The notes under the pieces are model-generated. The model was not told the DNA's origin. It did no database searches and saw nothing but the letters and a program-made list of their open reading frames with translations. This document shows, piece by piece, positions 17,621 through 26,465 of a DNA stretch of 64,000 bases (positions are counted from its first letter, which is position 1; each line of letters begins with the position of its first letter). Made by a program: the position numbers and the translations under genes. Origin of the DNA: an uncultured Flavobacteriaceae bacterium (GTDB lineage: Bacteria; Bacteroidota; Bacteroidia; Flavobacteriales; Flavobacteriaceae); NCBI GenBank assembly GCA_947497245.1, contig CANMFO010000002.1, positions 992,001-1,056,000 of the forward strand, given 5' to 3'.

Positions 17621-18472
17621 TTAGGAAAAAATAACGGTTTTGTTGTTATAGACCATGGTCTTCCGTTGAAGGTGTAGTTTGACCGCCCGGGAAAGCACAA
17701 TTTTTTCCAGATCTCGGCCCTTAGCGATAAAGTCCTCGATGCTGTGGGAATGTGAGACCATGGTCACATCCTGTTCTATGATAGGTCCCGCATCCAACTC
17801 CTCAGTAACATAATGACTGGTAGCACCAATGATTTTCACCCCTCTTTTAAAGGCGGCATGATACGGTTTGGCCCCTGCAAAAGCGGGCAAGAACGAATGG
17901 TGGATGTTAATGATCTTATTCGGGTACCTATCGATGACCTTACCACTTACGATTTGCATATATCGGGCAAGTACAATGAAATCCACGCCCTGCTTCTGTA
18001 AAAGAGCCAGTTGCCTATCCTCTGCGGCGGCTTTTGTTTCCTTGGTGACGGAAATGACGTGAAAGGGAATGCCAAACTGTTCGGCAATGGGCCGTAAATC
18101 CGTGTGGTTGCTTATGATAAAGGGAATATCCACCTGTAACTCTCCGGAATGGAACCGGCTCAACAAATCGTAAAGACAGTGGTTGTATTTGGAGACAAAG
18201 AGGGCCATTTTGGGCCTTACCTCATCCAAATGTATGCTCCACTCCATCTGATAAGGTGCCGCCAAAGTTGTTTCAAATTCCTTCTTGAAGTCCGAAAGGC
18301 TCGGGATATGACGTTCGAAAACACTTTCCAAACGCATGAAGAAAACGTTGGCCTGGCCATCGACATGTTGGTCCAGGTAGATGATGTTTCCCCCTCTTGC
18401 CTGGATAAATCCCGTTACGGCATGGATGATTCCCGCCCGATCGGAACAGTGGATAAGTATGGTCGTTTTCAA
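17621..18472 (-). CDS. purU: formyltetrahydrofolate deformylase
   Basis: A 283-residue enzyme that hydrolyses 10-formyl-THF to THF and formate, feeding one-carbon balance. The N-terminal ACT domain (about 1-85) is the Met/Gly sensor. The C-terminal formyltransferase-like domain has the catalytic Asn-His-Asp set in INIHHSFLPAF and ELDAGPIIEQ. Length and order are normal for the family. It is a single-gene unit flanked by short intergenic regions. Confidence 0.96.
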   Translation of the reverse strand: MKTTILIHCSDRAGIIHAVTGFIQARGGNIIYLDQHVDGQANVFFMRLESVFERHIPSLSDFKKEFETTLAAPYQMEWSIHLDEVRPKMALFVSKYNHCLYDLLSRFHSGELQVDIPFIISNHTDLRPIAEQFGIPFHVISVTKETKAAAEDRQLALLQKQGVDFIVLARYMQIVSGKVIDRYPNKIINIHHSFLPAFAGAKPYHAAFKRGVKIIGATSHYVTEELDAGPIIEQDVTMVSHSHSIEDFIAKGRDLEKIVLSRAVKLHLQRKTMVYNNKTVIFS

Positions 18473-18588
18473 AATAGGTGTTGTTAAACCCCAAAATTAG
18501 GGGAATAAAAACATGGAATGGGTGAAAAAAAGGGTTTTTTGGAATCCAAACACAAAAATTGGTATCAAATCTGCCCGGGACAGCCCTC

Positions 18589-18984
18589 TCATCCCTTGGA
18601 AAGGGAGATTCGCCATTTCTTGAAGGAGGTCCTAAAACTTTTGACCTCTTCCCTTAGTAGGTTGAGATATTCCTTTTCCCGTACCCCATCCTTTTCGAGC
18701 CCGGTGCAGTACGAGTTGATGTTGCGTATCATGATGCTGATAAAAGAAGCACTTTTCATACGCTCCGTATGGGATTTTGAATGTTCTGCCTGTGCAATTT
18801 GCTGCGGGATCAAGATGGCATCGGTCAACAACGCATCCGCGATGATGTCCCTAAGGCTTTGCGATTGGTACAGTTTTAGCAAATCTTTGTTGAAAGATAC
18901 GTAGGAGGCGATTTCCCTGCTTACTTTGCAGAGTTCCAGTGCTTCTCCATAAACGGGTACGGTTCTGAGGCTTTTGTGGGACAT
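18589..18984 (-). CDS. four-helix-bundle protein (S23/IVP-like)
   Basis: A 131-residue all-helical protein resembling the family first named from 23S rRNA intervening-sequence proteins: an aromatic/leucine-rich first helix, SQSLRDIIADALLTDAIL, then a basic third helix and a Tyr-Leu-Asn-rich fourth helix. Members occur as stand-alone chromosomal genes in many Bacteroidota and their role is not established. Here it is not inside an rRNA operon. It diverges from the Lrp gene, with 118 bp between the two starts. Confidence 0.65.
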   Translation of the reverse strand: MSHKSLRTVPVYGEALELCKVSREIASYVSFNKDLLKLYQSQSLRDIIADALLTDAILIPQQIAQAEHSKSHTERMKSASFISIMIRNINSYCTGLEKDGVREKEYLNLLREEVKSFRTSFKKWRISLSKG

Positions 18985-19102
18985 TTTTCCTTTTCAGCAA
19001 TTTCAACCATAAAGTTACGGTCCATTTTTAAAACTTATCTTTTAAATACGCTGTAAAATTGTAAATTAGCCTTCGATACTAAAAAAATAATCCGATAAAG
19101 TT

Positions 19103-19552
19103 TTGAATGTTAAGATAGATGACTTGAACTGGAGCATTTTGAACTGTCTTCAGGAAAACGCCAGGGAATCTTTTGCCAATATTGGACGCAAAGTAGGACT
19201 GACGCCTCCCGCTGTGGCCGAACGTGTGAAGAAGATGGAGGATATGGGCATACTAGAAGGGTACAAGGCCATGGTATCGCACGCCTTGACCGGTCATCAA
19301 CTTCGCGCGATCATTACCTTACGGGCCTTTATGGGAAAGTTGAAGCCCTTTTTGGCGACTGTGGTCTCTTTCGAGGAGGTCATCAATTGTTACCGGATCA
19401 CGGGGAACGAGAACATCGTGATGGAGGTGGTATTGAAAGACCAGTTCCATCTCGAAAAATTCATCGATCGACTGATACAGTACGGGGAGACCCGGACCCA
19501 TATCATTTTATCGAATGTGGTCCGGAACGCGCATATTCGAAAGAAGGCTTAA
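19103..19552 (+). CDS. Lrp/AsnC-family transcriptional regulator
   Basis: A 149-residue regulator. The N-terminal winged-helix/HTH (about 1-60) reads DDLNWSILNCLQENARESF and VGLTPPAVAERVKKMED. The C-terminal RAM domain (about 65-145) binds amino acids and makes oligomers. The only in-frame start in the right place is TTG at 19103, since an in-frame TAA lies at 19088 and the nearby ATG at 19107 is out of frame. The target is unknown. It is divergent from the four-helix-bundle gene, so it may control itself or its neighbour. Confidence 0.92.
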   Translation: MNVKIDDLNWSILNCLQENARESFANIGRKVGLTPPAVAERVKKMEDMGILEGYKAMVSHALTGHQLRAIITLRAFMGKLKPFLATVVSFEEVINCYRITGNENIVMEVVLKDQFHLEKFIDRLIQYGETRTHIILSNVVRNAHIRKKA

Positions 19553-19714
19553 GATTGCGATAGCAATTGTGAGGAGTAGCTTTCCCATTGCCCCGGCGCA
19601 CCTTTCCGCCTTGGAAACCTTTTTGATTTTACATCCGTTGCTGAAAATTCGATGGACAAACAAAAACAATTTTAAATATTTGTGGGAAAGGTTTTTAATC
19701 GCTTATTTTAAGGT

Positions 19715-20539
19715 ATGGAATGGGTAAAAATCAATGAGTACCTTCAGATTGCCATGGACAAGGCCGTTTTCTACTTCCCCAAGATTGTTCTTGCAGGGAT
19801 TATTTTTTGGCTTGGCTTTAAAGTAGTGCGGAAATTGGTCCATTGGGTCAGTGCGGCGCTGAAACGGACCGGATTTTCGGAAACCTTGAGGCCGTTCCTG
19901 TCTTCCACGGTGAGCGTGCTTTTAAAAGGAGCGGTACTTTTTATCATCGCTTCGATCCTGGGGGCCGACCTTACCGGTCTTTTTGCCATTCTTGCCGCTG
20001 CCGGCTTTGCCGTGGGTATGGCCCTACAGGGCAGTTTGGGAAATTTTGCTTCCGGAATTTTGATTCTGACCTTGAGGCCTTACAAAATGGGCGATTGGAT
20101 CCAACTGGAGGAGAAATTCGGCAGGGTGGTCGAAATAGGCATTTTCAGTACCGATGTGCTCACTCCGGGAAACAAAATACTGATCATTCCAAACTCCATG
20201 GTCACCGAGTCCGTGGTGACCAATTATTCGGAGAAGGGGATGATCCGTTTGGAGTTGGAGGTGACCATGCCCTATGACGAGAGTTTCCCAAAGGTAAAGG
20301 AGATTATTGCCCAGGCTTTGCGCGATGTCCCCAAAATTTTGACCAGCCCTACCCCAGAAATCGGTATCCATAATTTCGATTCGCATAATGTGCAATTGAT
20401 CGTAAGGCCTTTTGTATTGCCCGATGATTTTTGGGAAGTTACTTTTGAGGCCAACAAAGCCATCAAAAACGCCTTTAGTGCGCACCAGATAAAAGTAGCC
20501 TACTCCGAGGGGGTGGAAATGGGCATGATCGGGGAGTAA
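19715..20539 (+). CDS. small-conductance mechanosensitive channel (MscS family)
   Basis: A 274-residue MscS-family channel with three membrane spans in the first ~110 residues and a gate/pore helix in GLFAILAAAGFAVGMALQG. The MscS beta domain follows (YKMGDWIQLEEKFGRVVEIG), then the alpha/beta vestibule (PNSMVTESVVTNYSEKG). It opens at high membrane tension to release solutes after osmotic down-shock. A second paralogue is at 36022. The start at ATG 19715 is about 20 bp after an AT-rich stretch with a -7-like TATTTTAA. Confidence 0.95.
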   Translation: MEWVKINEYLQIAMDKAVFYFPKIVLAGIIFWLGFKVVRKLVHWVSAALKRTGFSETLRPFLSSTVSVLLKGAVLFIIASILGADLTGLFAILAAAGFAVGMALQGSLGNFASGILILTLRPYKMGDWIQLEEKFGRVVEIGIFSTDVLTPGNKILIIPNSMVTESVVTNYSEKGMIRLELEVTMPYDESFPKVKEIIAQALRDVPKILTSPTPEIGIHNFDSHNVQLIVRPFVLPDDFWEVTFEANKAIKNAFSAHQIKVAYSEGVEMGMIGE

Positions 20540-20638
20540 ATTTAACGCCTTTGGCCGGTCCTTTGAAGAAATCATTGAAAATATTGTTTAATTTTAACCA
20601 AGGGGTTGTTTGGCCTTATTTTTGATGAACCGATTGTT

Positions 20639-22051
20639 ATGAAGAAGCTTTTATTGGTATTGGCCCTCTCGGCCACTTTTTCCACCATGGCCCAAAAACT
20701 GACCCTAAAAAAAGGATTGGTTGTTGATTCCCTTCAAGTAAACGATTCGATTGCCGATACCTACGCCCTCTACCTCCCCAAAAATTTCGACTCCTCCCGA
20801 TCATGGCCCGTCCTTTTTGTCTTTGATATGAAAGGGAGGGGTAAGCAGTCCATCTCCATGTTCCTGGAGCCTGCGGAGAAGGAAGGATATATCTTGGCCG
20901 CTTCCAACAATGTGCACGATAGCCTGTCCATTGCCAAAAATGTGCTCGCTACCGGAAGGATGATCACCAGTGTGGCAACTCTTTTCCAAATTGACAGGAA
21001 CCGCGTGTACACTGCAGGATTTTCCGGAGGGGCCCGCCTGGCCTCCTTGATACCGACTTTTATCAAAAACGTGAAGGGTGTCATATCCTGTGGGGCCTCG
21101 GTTACCAATATTGAAGTATTGGACCCCAAGAAGCCGTTCCATTTTATCGGCATTGTGGGCACGGAGGATTTCAATTACCCGGAAATGGAGTCGCTTGAAA
21201 AAATATTGAACAAAAAACGGTTTCCGAACCAACTTCTTGTCTTCGAAGGTGGGGCGCAATGGCCTTCTTCCAAGTATCTATCCAAGGCCTTGGAAATATT
21301 TACCCTATCGGCCATGGCCAAGGGCCATATTCCAAAAGACAGCCTGTATGTCGCACAATCCTACAAGGCAAACCTGAACACCATGAACCGATTCCTAAAT
21401 GCCCAAAATTCCGTACTGGCGTATGGTTTTCTAGAAGAAATGATCGACATCTACAGACCGCATATGGATTTGGAAGTATTGAGAAATAGGGCAAAACAGA
21501 TGAAGAAGGATAAATTGTACCGCACCCAAAACCGCGCCCAGGTCAACGTGTTTTTCAAGGAGTCGCTGATCAAGGAAGACTACGCCTATTATTTGGAGGA
21601 GGACGTGCTTACCTATAACTATAACAACTTGGGATGGTGGAACTTTCAAATGGAAGAGCTGGCCAAATACGATAAGAGTGCCAATAGATACGAAAGACAG
21701 ATGGGGAAAAGGCTCCTGGAGTATCTCAATGCATTGATTGCCGATAATATGGATTTGCAACTATTACAGGGCCCGGTGGACCTGGAGGCCATGAATTTTC
21801 TCTGGATGTTGAAGACGATCACCGAACCAAAGGAATACGACAATTATCTAAAGATAATTGCGAACAGCGCCAAAATGGACGATTACGGTACCGCCTTGTT
21901 CTATTTGGAGGAACTTTTAAAGAATGGCTACACGGACAAGACGAAACTGTATGCCTTGGAAAATACGGCCCTATTACGGATCACGCCCGAGTTCAATACA
22001 ATTGTTGAAAAATACTTGAAGGGTGCGCGTTACGAGATTATTGAAGAATAA
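20639..22051 (+). CDS. secreted alpha/beta-hydrolase-type esterase
   Basis: A 470-residue exported protein; the start is set at ATG 20639, where the signal peptide (LLLVLALSATFSTMAQ) begins. The N-terminal half is an alpha/beta-hydrolase domain with LPKNFDSSRSWPVLFVFDMKG and the nucleophile elbow G-F-S-G-G in TAGFSGGARLA, as in PHB-depolymerase/esterase families. The C-terminal half (about 250-470) is helical, with TPR-like pairs. The 3' end overlaps the convergent DJ-1-type gene by 14 bp. Substrate unknown. Confidence 0.8.
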   Translation: MKKLLLVLALSATFSTMAQKLTLKKGLVVDSLQVNDSIADTYALYLPKNFDSSRSWPVLFVFDMKGRGKQSISMFLEPAEKEGYILAASNNVHDSLSIAKNVLATGRMITSVATLFQIDRNRVYTAGFSGGARLASLIPTFIKNVKGVISCGASVTNIEVLDPKKPFHFIGIVGTEDFNYPEMESLEKILNKKRFPNQLLVFEGGAQWPSSKYLSKALEIFTLSAMAKGHIPKDSLYVAQSYKANLNTMNRFLNAQNSVLAYGFLEEMIDIYRPHMDLEVLRNRAKQMKKDKLYRTQNRAQVNVFFKESLIKEDYAYYLEEDVLTYNYNNLGWWNFQMEELAKYDKSANRYERQMGKRLLEYLNALIADNMDLQLLQGPVDLEAMNFLWMLKTITEPKEYDNYLKIIANSAKMDDYGTALFYLEELLKNGYTDKTKLYALENTALLRITPEFNTIVEKYLKGARYEIIEE

Positions 22052-22772
22052 GCTTGGGTACTTGATCCAACTTCCAATCGATGACGAGACCTTTGGCAAG
22101 GGATTCCGCTATTTCCTTACCGTATAAAAACTCACAGAGGTACAGGGAAGCTTCAAAACTCTTGGCCCCACCGGCCGAGGTGATGTACTTTCCATCATGC
22201 ACGAAAAGTACGCTGTCCTTTACTTCCAAATGGGGGAACAGTTCTTTGTATTTGCCAATGTCGCTTGGAAAAGTCGTGGAAGTCACCCCATCCAGAATAC
22301 CCGCCTTGGCCAGCACAAAGGCCCCGTCGCAATGGCTGGTCACGAACAGCGCTCTTTGATCGGTACGTCTGACAAAGTCCAACATTACGGAATCCTCTAG
22401 ATCGGTATCCAGGTGATGCTCCGCACTGGGAACCACCAGAATATCGATTTGTGGTAGCGAATCCCGGGTATAGTCAAAATCGGGAAGCAGGCGTACCCCT
22501 TCAAAAGTAGTGATCGGGTCCAAGGTATTCGCTACGGTAAAGGTGTTCATGGCCTTGATGTTCTTACGGTACTGGGTATGCTGAAAAATGTCGAAAGGAG
22601 CGGTGAACTCCGTGTTGTATGTGCCGTCCATGATCAGAAAGGCCACGTTGTAACGATCGGACTTCAATTCGGGCATGGTTCTCTCCAAAGAAGCCCCTGC
22701 ACCCGATTTTTTGGAATCGGCACAGGATATTGTGCAAAGCAACAAGACCAGTAGGGAATATGTTCTGTTCAT
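22038..22772 (-). CDS. lipoprotein of the DJ-1/PfpI (class I glutamine amidotransferase-like) family
   Basis: A 244-residue protein starting at ATG 22772. The N-terminus is a signal peptide with lipobox TISC (Cys about 17). The rest is a GATase1-like DJ-1/PfpI domain, with FVTSHCDGAFVLAKAGILDG around the nucleophile-elbow Cys and TSAGGAKSFEASLYL. Most family members are cytosolic, so a lipid-anchored, periplasm-facing version is unusual. Relatives include transcription-regulator-like amidotransferase domains and isonitrile hydratases. Chemistry cannot be predicted. It converges on the esterase gene and diverges from DUF1684. Confidence 0.85.
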   Translation of the reverse strand: MNRTYSLLVLLLCTISCADSKKSGAGASLERTMPELKSDRYNVAFLIMDGTYNTEFTAPFDIFQHTQYRKNIKAMNTFTVANTLDPITTFEGVRLLPDFDYTRDSLPQIDILVVPSAEHHLDTDLEDSVMLDFVRRTDQRALFVTSHCDGAFVLAKAGILDGVTSTTFPSDIGKYKELFPHLEVKDSVLFVHDGKYITSAGGAKSFEASLYLCEFLYGKEIAESLAKGLVIDWKLDQVPKLILQ

Positions 22773-22837
22773 TTTTTTTTTGAATTTCAAAGTGAAAGGT
22801 ACGGCCAATTTGAAAAACAGGACAAAGGTTTAAATCG

Positions 22838-22845
22838 TACTTTTG
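22838..22845 (+). promoter_or_regulatory. -7 box of the DUF1684 gene
   Basis: TACTTTTG fits TAnnTTTG exactly and ends 4 nt before ATG 22850. A TTTG at 22809-22812 may be the -33 element, but its 25-nt spacing is long. This geometry suggests a leaderless mRNA. Confidence 0.6.
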
Positions 22846-22849
22846 AAAA

Positions 22850-23512
22850 ATGGAATACCAAATGCGATATGCCTACCTGATTTGTTTGCTGTTTTTTCTG
22901 AGCTGTAAACCGGAAAAAAAGTACCACGATGAAGTCGGGACGAACGCCGTTGCGGTCCAAACGGGGCCCATTGCCGATATTATCAACTTTCAGACCAGCT
23001 TGAACGAGGAATTTAAGAACCCGGAAACCTCCCCATTGCCGGATCGGTACCGAAAGGATTTTTTGGGACTGGACTTTTTTGTTCCCGACACCTCCTTGGC
23101 CGTAGTGGCCAAATTAGAGCTTACTCCTGATGCACTGCCGTTTTTGATGCCGACCACTACGGACAGAAAATCAGAAGAGGTAGTCTTCGGGATTGCCCAC
23201 TTTTCCCTGAACGGGAGGGCCTGTAAACTGGAAATCTATCAAAATAGGGAACTGATGTTGCAGGAAGGGTATGAAGATTATCTGTTCTTGCCCTTTACAG
23301 ATGCCACGAATGGGGAGCAGACCTATGCGGGCGGACGCTACATCGACCTGCGCATTCCGAAAAGTGATTCGATAACCATTGATTTTAACAAGGCCTATAA
23401 TCCGTATTGCGCCTATAACAAAAAGTACTCCTGTCCCATTGTGCCAAGTGTCAATGCCTTGGACGTTCCTATTTTGGCTGGGGTAAAAGCCTTCAAGCCT
23501 ATGCCGGACTAA
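22850..23512 (+). CDS. DUF1684 lipoprotein
   Basis: A 220-residue DUF1684 protein with a signal peptide ending in a lipobox-like LSC, so probably lipid-anchored. Signatures are GIAHFSLNGRACKLEIYQNRE, DYLFLPFTDATNG, GGRYIDLRI and DFNKAYNPYCAYNKKYSCP, the last a family hallmark. Function unknown. The start could be ATG 22850 or 22862. The first fits a -7 box at 22838-22845 that is only 4 nt upstream and would give a leaderless mRNA. Confidence 0.92.
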   Translation: MEYQMRYAYLICLLFFLSCKPEKKYHDEVGTNAVAVQTGPIADIINFQTSLNEEFKNPETSPLPDRYRKDFLGLDFFVPDTSLAVVAKLELTPDALPFLMPTTTDRKSEEVVFGIAHFSLNGRACKLEIYQNRELMLQEGYEDYLFLPFTDATNGEQTYAGGRYIDLRIPKSDSITIDFNKAYNPYCAYNKKYSCPIVPSVNALDVPILAGVKAFKPMPD

Positions 23513-23515
23513 AGA

Positions 23516-23540
23516 AACCCCGGCTCACCGGGCCGGGGTT
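23516..23540. terminator. hairpin between DUF1684 and the porin gene
   Basis: 8-bp stem AACCCCGG / CCGGGGTT with a 9-nt loop. On the minus strand it is followed by TTTCTTT, so it most likely ends the porin transcript. Confidence 0.7.
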
Positions 23541-23564
23541 CCATAGTGCGACCCATAATTTTAA

Positions 23565-24713
23565 TTAAAAGGAATAGACGGCCGCCAATATAAACGAGGC
23601 CAGGCTACCTTGGGGCTGTAGGTCTCCATCCAGAAAAACATCTTCGGAGGCACTGTCCAACCGCAGCTCGGGCTTTATCATCAAATCCCCTATGGTAGCG
23701 CTACCGGTCAGGGTAAGCGCGATGACATTGGCATCCCCATCAGCATCGGTTCCCCCTATGGCACCAAAAAAACCGGTTTCCGCGAAGTATTCCCCTCTAA
23801 GCCCGATGGCAAAATGGTCGGAAGTGGTGAACTGGGGATAGAGGGCCACTCCTGTGAACCCGGTCCCATCGGTATCCTGATACGATGCGTTTATTCCCAG
23901 GAAAAACGAATCGGAGACGTCAAAACCACCGGTATAGTCAATTTGAAACAACGATTCGATGTCGGTATCAACAAGGTTTCCATTGACATCCTGGACCTCG
24001 CCAAAACCTTGCGGCCCATAGACCAAATTCAAAAATTGGCCTGAATAGCCGAGTTGTGCCCCTACCGTATAATTTCCGAAAGGGTTCACATCGGTAAGGT
24101 CGGTGGCGTTCATAACGGCAAGCATTACGGACCAGTCGTTGCCCAGGTCAAAATCGGCTTTAAGGCCGGCATGCGAGAAAGGGCCATAGGAAAATAGGTA
24201 GGACGTGCTATAGTTGAAGTTGGCGGAAGGCGATATCACCTCATAGCCAAGGAAGGTATTGAAGTTGCCGAGGGTTAGTTTCACCTTGTCGCTCACGTTC
24301 CAATAGACGTACAACTGGTTAACGATGTTCGCTGAACCGACGGGGGAGCCGAATACGGCTTCCTCTCCCCTGGGACCAAAGACCAAATCCGCTACAAATC
24401 CCACTTTTTCCCCTTCATAACCTGCTATTAAATTCACCATACCGAGCGCAAAACCGGGCCTATTGGCGAAGGAAGTCCCGGGAACGGAGGGCGAGATCAC
24501 GCCTACCGTATTCCCGTTGATGTCTTCCTGCGGGATAACTTTGTTCAGTCCGCCCAAATTTGTTCGATAGTAGGCATCAACGGATCCGCTAAAGGTAAAT
24601 TTCGACGCTGTCGTTTCCTCTTCTTCCTGTGCCGTGACAAAAAATGTTGTCAAAACCATCAGAAATAGGACAAACGGTTTTTTTATGTAATTTGTGGTTG
24701 TAATCGCTTTCAT
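23565..24713 (-). CDS. outer-membrane porin (BBP2/OprB-like)
   Basis: A 382-residue porin with a signal peptide ending FVTAQ, a Glu/Thr-rich linker, then FTFSGSVDAYYRTNLGG, the typical start of a beta-barrel porin of the BBP2 group. Alternating strands follow and the protein ends in FILAAVYSF with terminal Phe. It lies downstream of amt and P-II on the same strand, separated by a hairpin. Co-location suggests that it passes a nitrogen source or is co-regulated by nitrogen status. That link is inference. Its 5' leader has a 14-bp palindrome TTTCCCTAGGGAAA (24728-24741). Confidence 0.85.
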   Translation of the reverse strand: MKAITTTNYIKKPFVLFLMVLTTFFVTAQEEEETTASKFTFSGSVDAYYRTNLGGLNKVIPQEDINGNTVGVISPSVPGTSFANRPGFALGMVNLIAGYEGEKVGFVADLVFGPRGEEAVFGSPVGSANIVNQLYVYWNVSDKVKLTLGNFNTFLGYEVISPSANFNYSTSYLFSYGPFSHAGLKADFDLGNDWSVMLAVMNATDLTDVNPFGNYTVGAQLGYSGQFLNLVYGPQGFGEVQDVNGNLVDTDIESLFQIDYTGGFDVSDSFFLGINASYQDTDGTGFTGVALYPQFTTSDHFAIGLRGEYFAETGFFGAIGGTDADGDANVIALTLTGSATIGDLMIKPELRLDSASEDVFLDGDLQPQGSLASFILAAVYSF

Positions 24714-24727
24714 AAATTTAGATTTAG

Positions 24728-24741
24728 TTTCCCTAGGGAAA
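24728..24741. promoter_or_regulatory. 14-bp palindrome in the porin leader
   Basis: TTTCCCTAGGGAAA is a perfect palindrome 15 bp upstream of the porin ATG (24713). Its CCCTAGGG core resembles the ACCCCTA / TAGGGGT arms upstream of the P-II gene. A similar TTCCCTAGGAAA lies in the leader of the ABC exporter at 54436. Confidence 0.5.
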
Positions 24742-24781
24742 GATTATTAGGATTGATTTAAATTTTTTGGAAAGGTTATAG

Positions 24782-24815
24782 AACGGAGCGTTCTGCCAAA
24801 CGCTCCGTTTGTTAT
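24782..24815. terminator. hairpin after amt
   Basis: Perfect 11-bp stem AACGGAGCGTT / AACGCTCCGTT, just downstream of the amt stop. No strong T-run on the minus strand, so it may be a stabilising or attenuating structure between amt and the porin gene. Confidence 0.75.
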
Positions 24816-24821
24816 TTCCCA

Positions 24822-26054
24822 TTATTCATTCATAAAATCAGGATAGGCATCCATTCCGTGTTCGTGCAGATCGAGCCCCTCAACCTCCTCCTCCTTGGAA
24901 ACCCGGAGTCCCATGACGGCTTTCAGTGCCCCGAAGATGATCAACGAGCTTATTATGCAAAAGGCCCCGATGATGAGTACCCCATAAAGTTGGGTTAGGA
25001 ATTGGCTTAGACCAGCTTTGTCCCCGAATATTCCAACCGCCAGGGTGCCCCAGATACCACAGATTAGGTGAACCGTGACCGCTCCGACGGGATCGTCCAA
25101 TTTCAGCTTGTCGATCAGGGCCACTCCCCCCACGATCAGTAGTCCTGCAAGAAAGCCGATTATCACGGCCTCATTGGGCGACATCAAGTCCGCTCCGGCA
25201 GTTATGCCCACAAGGCCTCCAAGGATACCGTTGAGGAACATGGTCAAATCCAGATTTTTGTACATCAGGGTGGACAGGACAAACGCCCCAAAACCTCCTG
25301 CGGCCGCGGCCAAACATGTGGTTACCAATACCAGGGAGGTCAAGGCGGGATCTGCGGAAAGCACGGAGCCACCGTTGAACCCGAACCAGCCCAGCCAAAG
25401 GATCAATACCCCGGCGGTCGCCTTGGGGATACTGTGCCCCGGGATCGCTTTTGGTTTTCCGTCCTCGCCAAACTTGCCAACGCGGGCGCCCAATAGGGCA
25501 ATGCCCACCAATGCGGCCCACCCCCCTACGGAGTGTACCAAAGTAGAACCGGCAAAATCATAGAAACCCCAGGAATCTAGGAATCCACCGCCCCATTTCC
25601 ATGCGCCCACTATAGGATATACCAAGCCTACGTAGCACACGGTGAAGATCATAAAAGCCCCGATCTTAATGCGTTCGGCTACGGCGCCGGAGACGATGGT
25701 GGCCGCCGTGGCGGCAAACATGCCCTGAAAAAGGAAATCGGTCCACCAGGTGTAGCCCCCATCCGCATAATCCGGTGTCATTCCGCCTTCGGGAGCTCCT
25801 ATTCCAAAACCGGCAAATTTTAAAAATCCGGCATCCTCGGCCTCAAAACCGGGATACATCAGATTAAAACCAAAGGCGTAGTACAATAAAAGCCCTCCGG
25901 TAATGATAAAAATGTTCTTGAATAAAATGTTGATTGTATTTTTTTGTCTGGTCAGGCCAATCTCCAAATAGGCAAAACCGGTATGCATGAAGAATACCAA
26001 TGCGGTACATACCATCATCCATATGTTGTTAGCTGTAAATAATCCTGCATCCAT
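24822..26054 (-). CDS. amt: ammonium transporter (Amt/MEP/Rh family)
   Basis: A 410-residue Amt channel with about 11 membrane spans. Signatures are TGFAYLEIGLTRQKN, LVHSVGGWAALVGIALLG with the first pore His, LAAAAGGFGAF and GAVTVHLICGIWGTLAVG with the second His region. The C-terminal tail (SKEEEVEGLDLHEHG) is cytoplasmic and can be gated by P-II. The P-II gene lies 28 bp upstream on the same strand. It imports NH4+/NH3 under nitrogen limitation. Confidence 0.98.
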   Translation of the reverse strand: MDAGLFTANNIWMMVCTALVFFMHTGFAYLEIGLTRQKNTINILFKNIFIITGGLLLYYAFGFNLMYPGFEAEDAGFLKFAGFGIGAPEGGMTPDYADGGYTWWTDFLFQGMFAATAATIVSGAVAERIKIGAFMIFTVCYVGLVYPIVGAWKWGGGFLDSWGFYDFAGSTLVHSVGGWAALVGIALLGARVGKFGEDGKPKAIPGHSIPKATAGVLILWLGWFGFNGGSVLSADPALTSLVLVTTCLAAAAGGFGAFVLSTLMYKNLDLTMFLNGILGGLVGITAGADLMSPNEAVIIGFLAGLLIVGGVALIDKLKLDDPVGAVTVHLICGIWGTLAVGIFGDKAGLSQFLTQLYGVLIIGAFCIISSLIIFGALKAVMGLRVSKEEEVEGLDLHEHGMDAYPDFMNE

Positions 26055-26082
26055 AATATATAATCGTTAGTTGGTTTGTGTT

Positions 26083-26421
26083 TTAGTTGATTCCCGCTTG
26101 TCCGTTTTCCTTGGTCCTGATGCGATAGGCCTCTATCATGTCGGAAACAAAGACTTTTCCGTCGCCTACGTTACCGGTATAAGCGGCATCCAAAATGGCG
26201 TTGACCGTCCGTTCCAAAAATTCATCCGATACCACAATGGACAGGTACCTTCTCTGTATATCTGAAGTACTATAGGATATCCCGCGGTACACATGGCCCT
26301 GCTTTTCATTTCCGACTCCCGTTACGTCCCAGTAACTGAAGAAATTGACCTCGATTTGATGCAACATCTTTTTAACGTCGTCAAACTTTGATTTTCTAAT
26401 GATTGCTTCTACTTTTTTCAT
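26083..26421 (-). CDS. glnB: P-II family nitrogen regulator with divergent T-loop
   Basis: A 112-residue P-II signalling protein that normally binds ATP/ADP and 2-oxoglutarate and blocks Amt at high nitrogen. The core is typical: MKKVEAIIRKSKFDDVK, then VTGVG, and GDGKVFVS and YRIRTKENG at the end. In the T-loop, Tyr50 corresponds to the usual uridylylated Tyr51, but the loop is one residue shorter. The usual Gln39 is Glu39, and the Lys58 equivalent looks like Arg. These sites contact Mg-ATP and 2-oxoglutarate, so its effector response may differ. First gene of the P-II-amt operon, preceded by two palindromes. Confidence 0.95.
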   Translation of the reverse strand: MKKVEAIIRKSKFDDVKKMLHQIEVNFFSYWDVTGVGNEKQGHVYRGISYSTSDIQRRYLSIVVSDEFLERTVNAILDAAYTGNVGDGKVFVSDMIEAYRIRTKENGQAGIN

Positions 26422-26444
26422 TTGTTAATTTTTTGTTTATGCCG

Positions 26445-26452
26445 TAAATGTA
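26445..26452 (-). promoter_or_regulatory. -7 candidate of the P-II-amt promoter
   Basis: On the minus strand the sequence is TACATTTA, one mismatch from TAnnTTTG, 23 bp before the start codon. No TTG lies at the -33 position. A perfect palindrome sits there instead. Confidence 0.45.
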
Positions 26453-26465
26453 TCTTAAAAAGATA

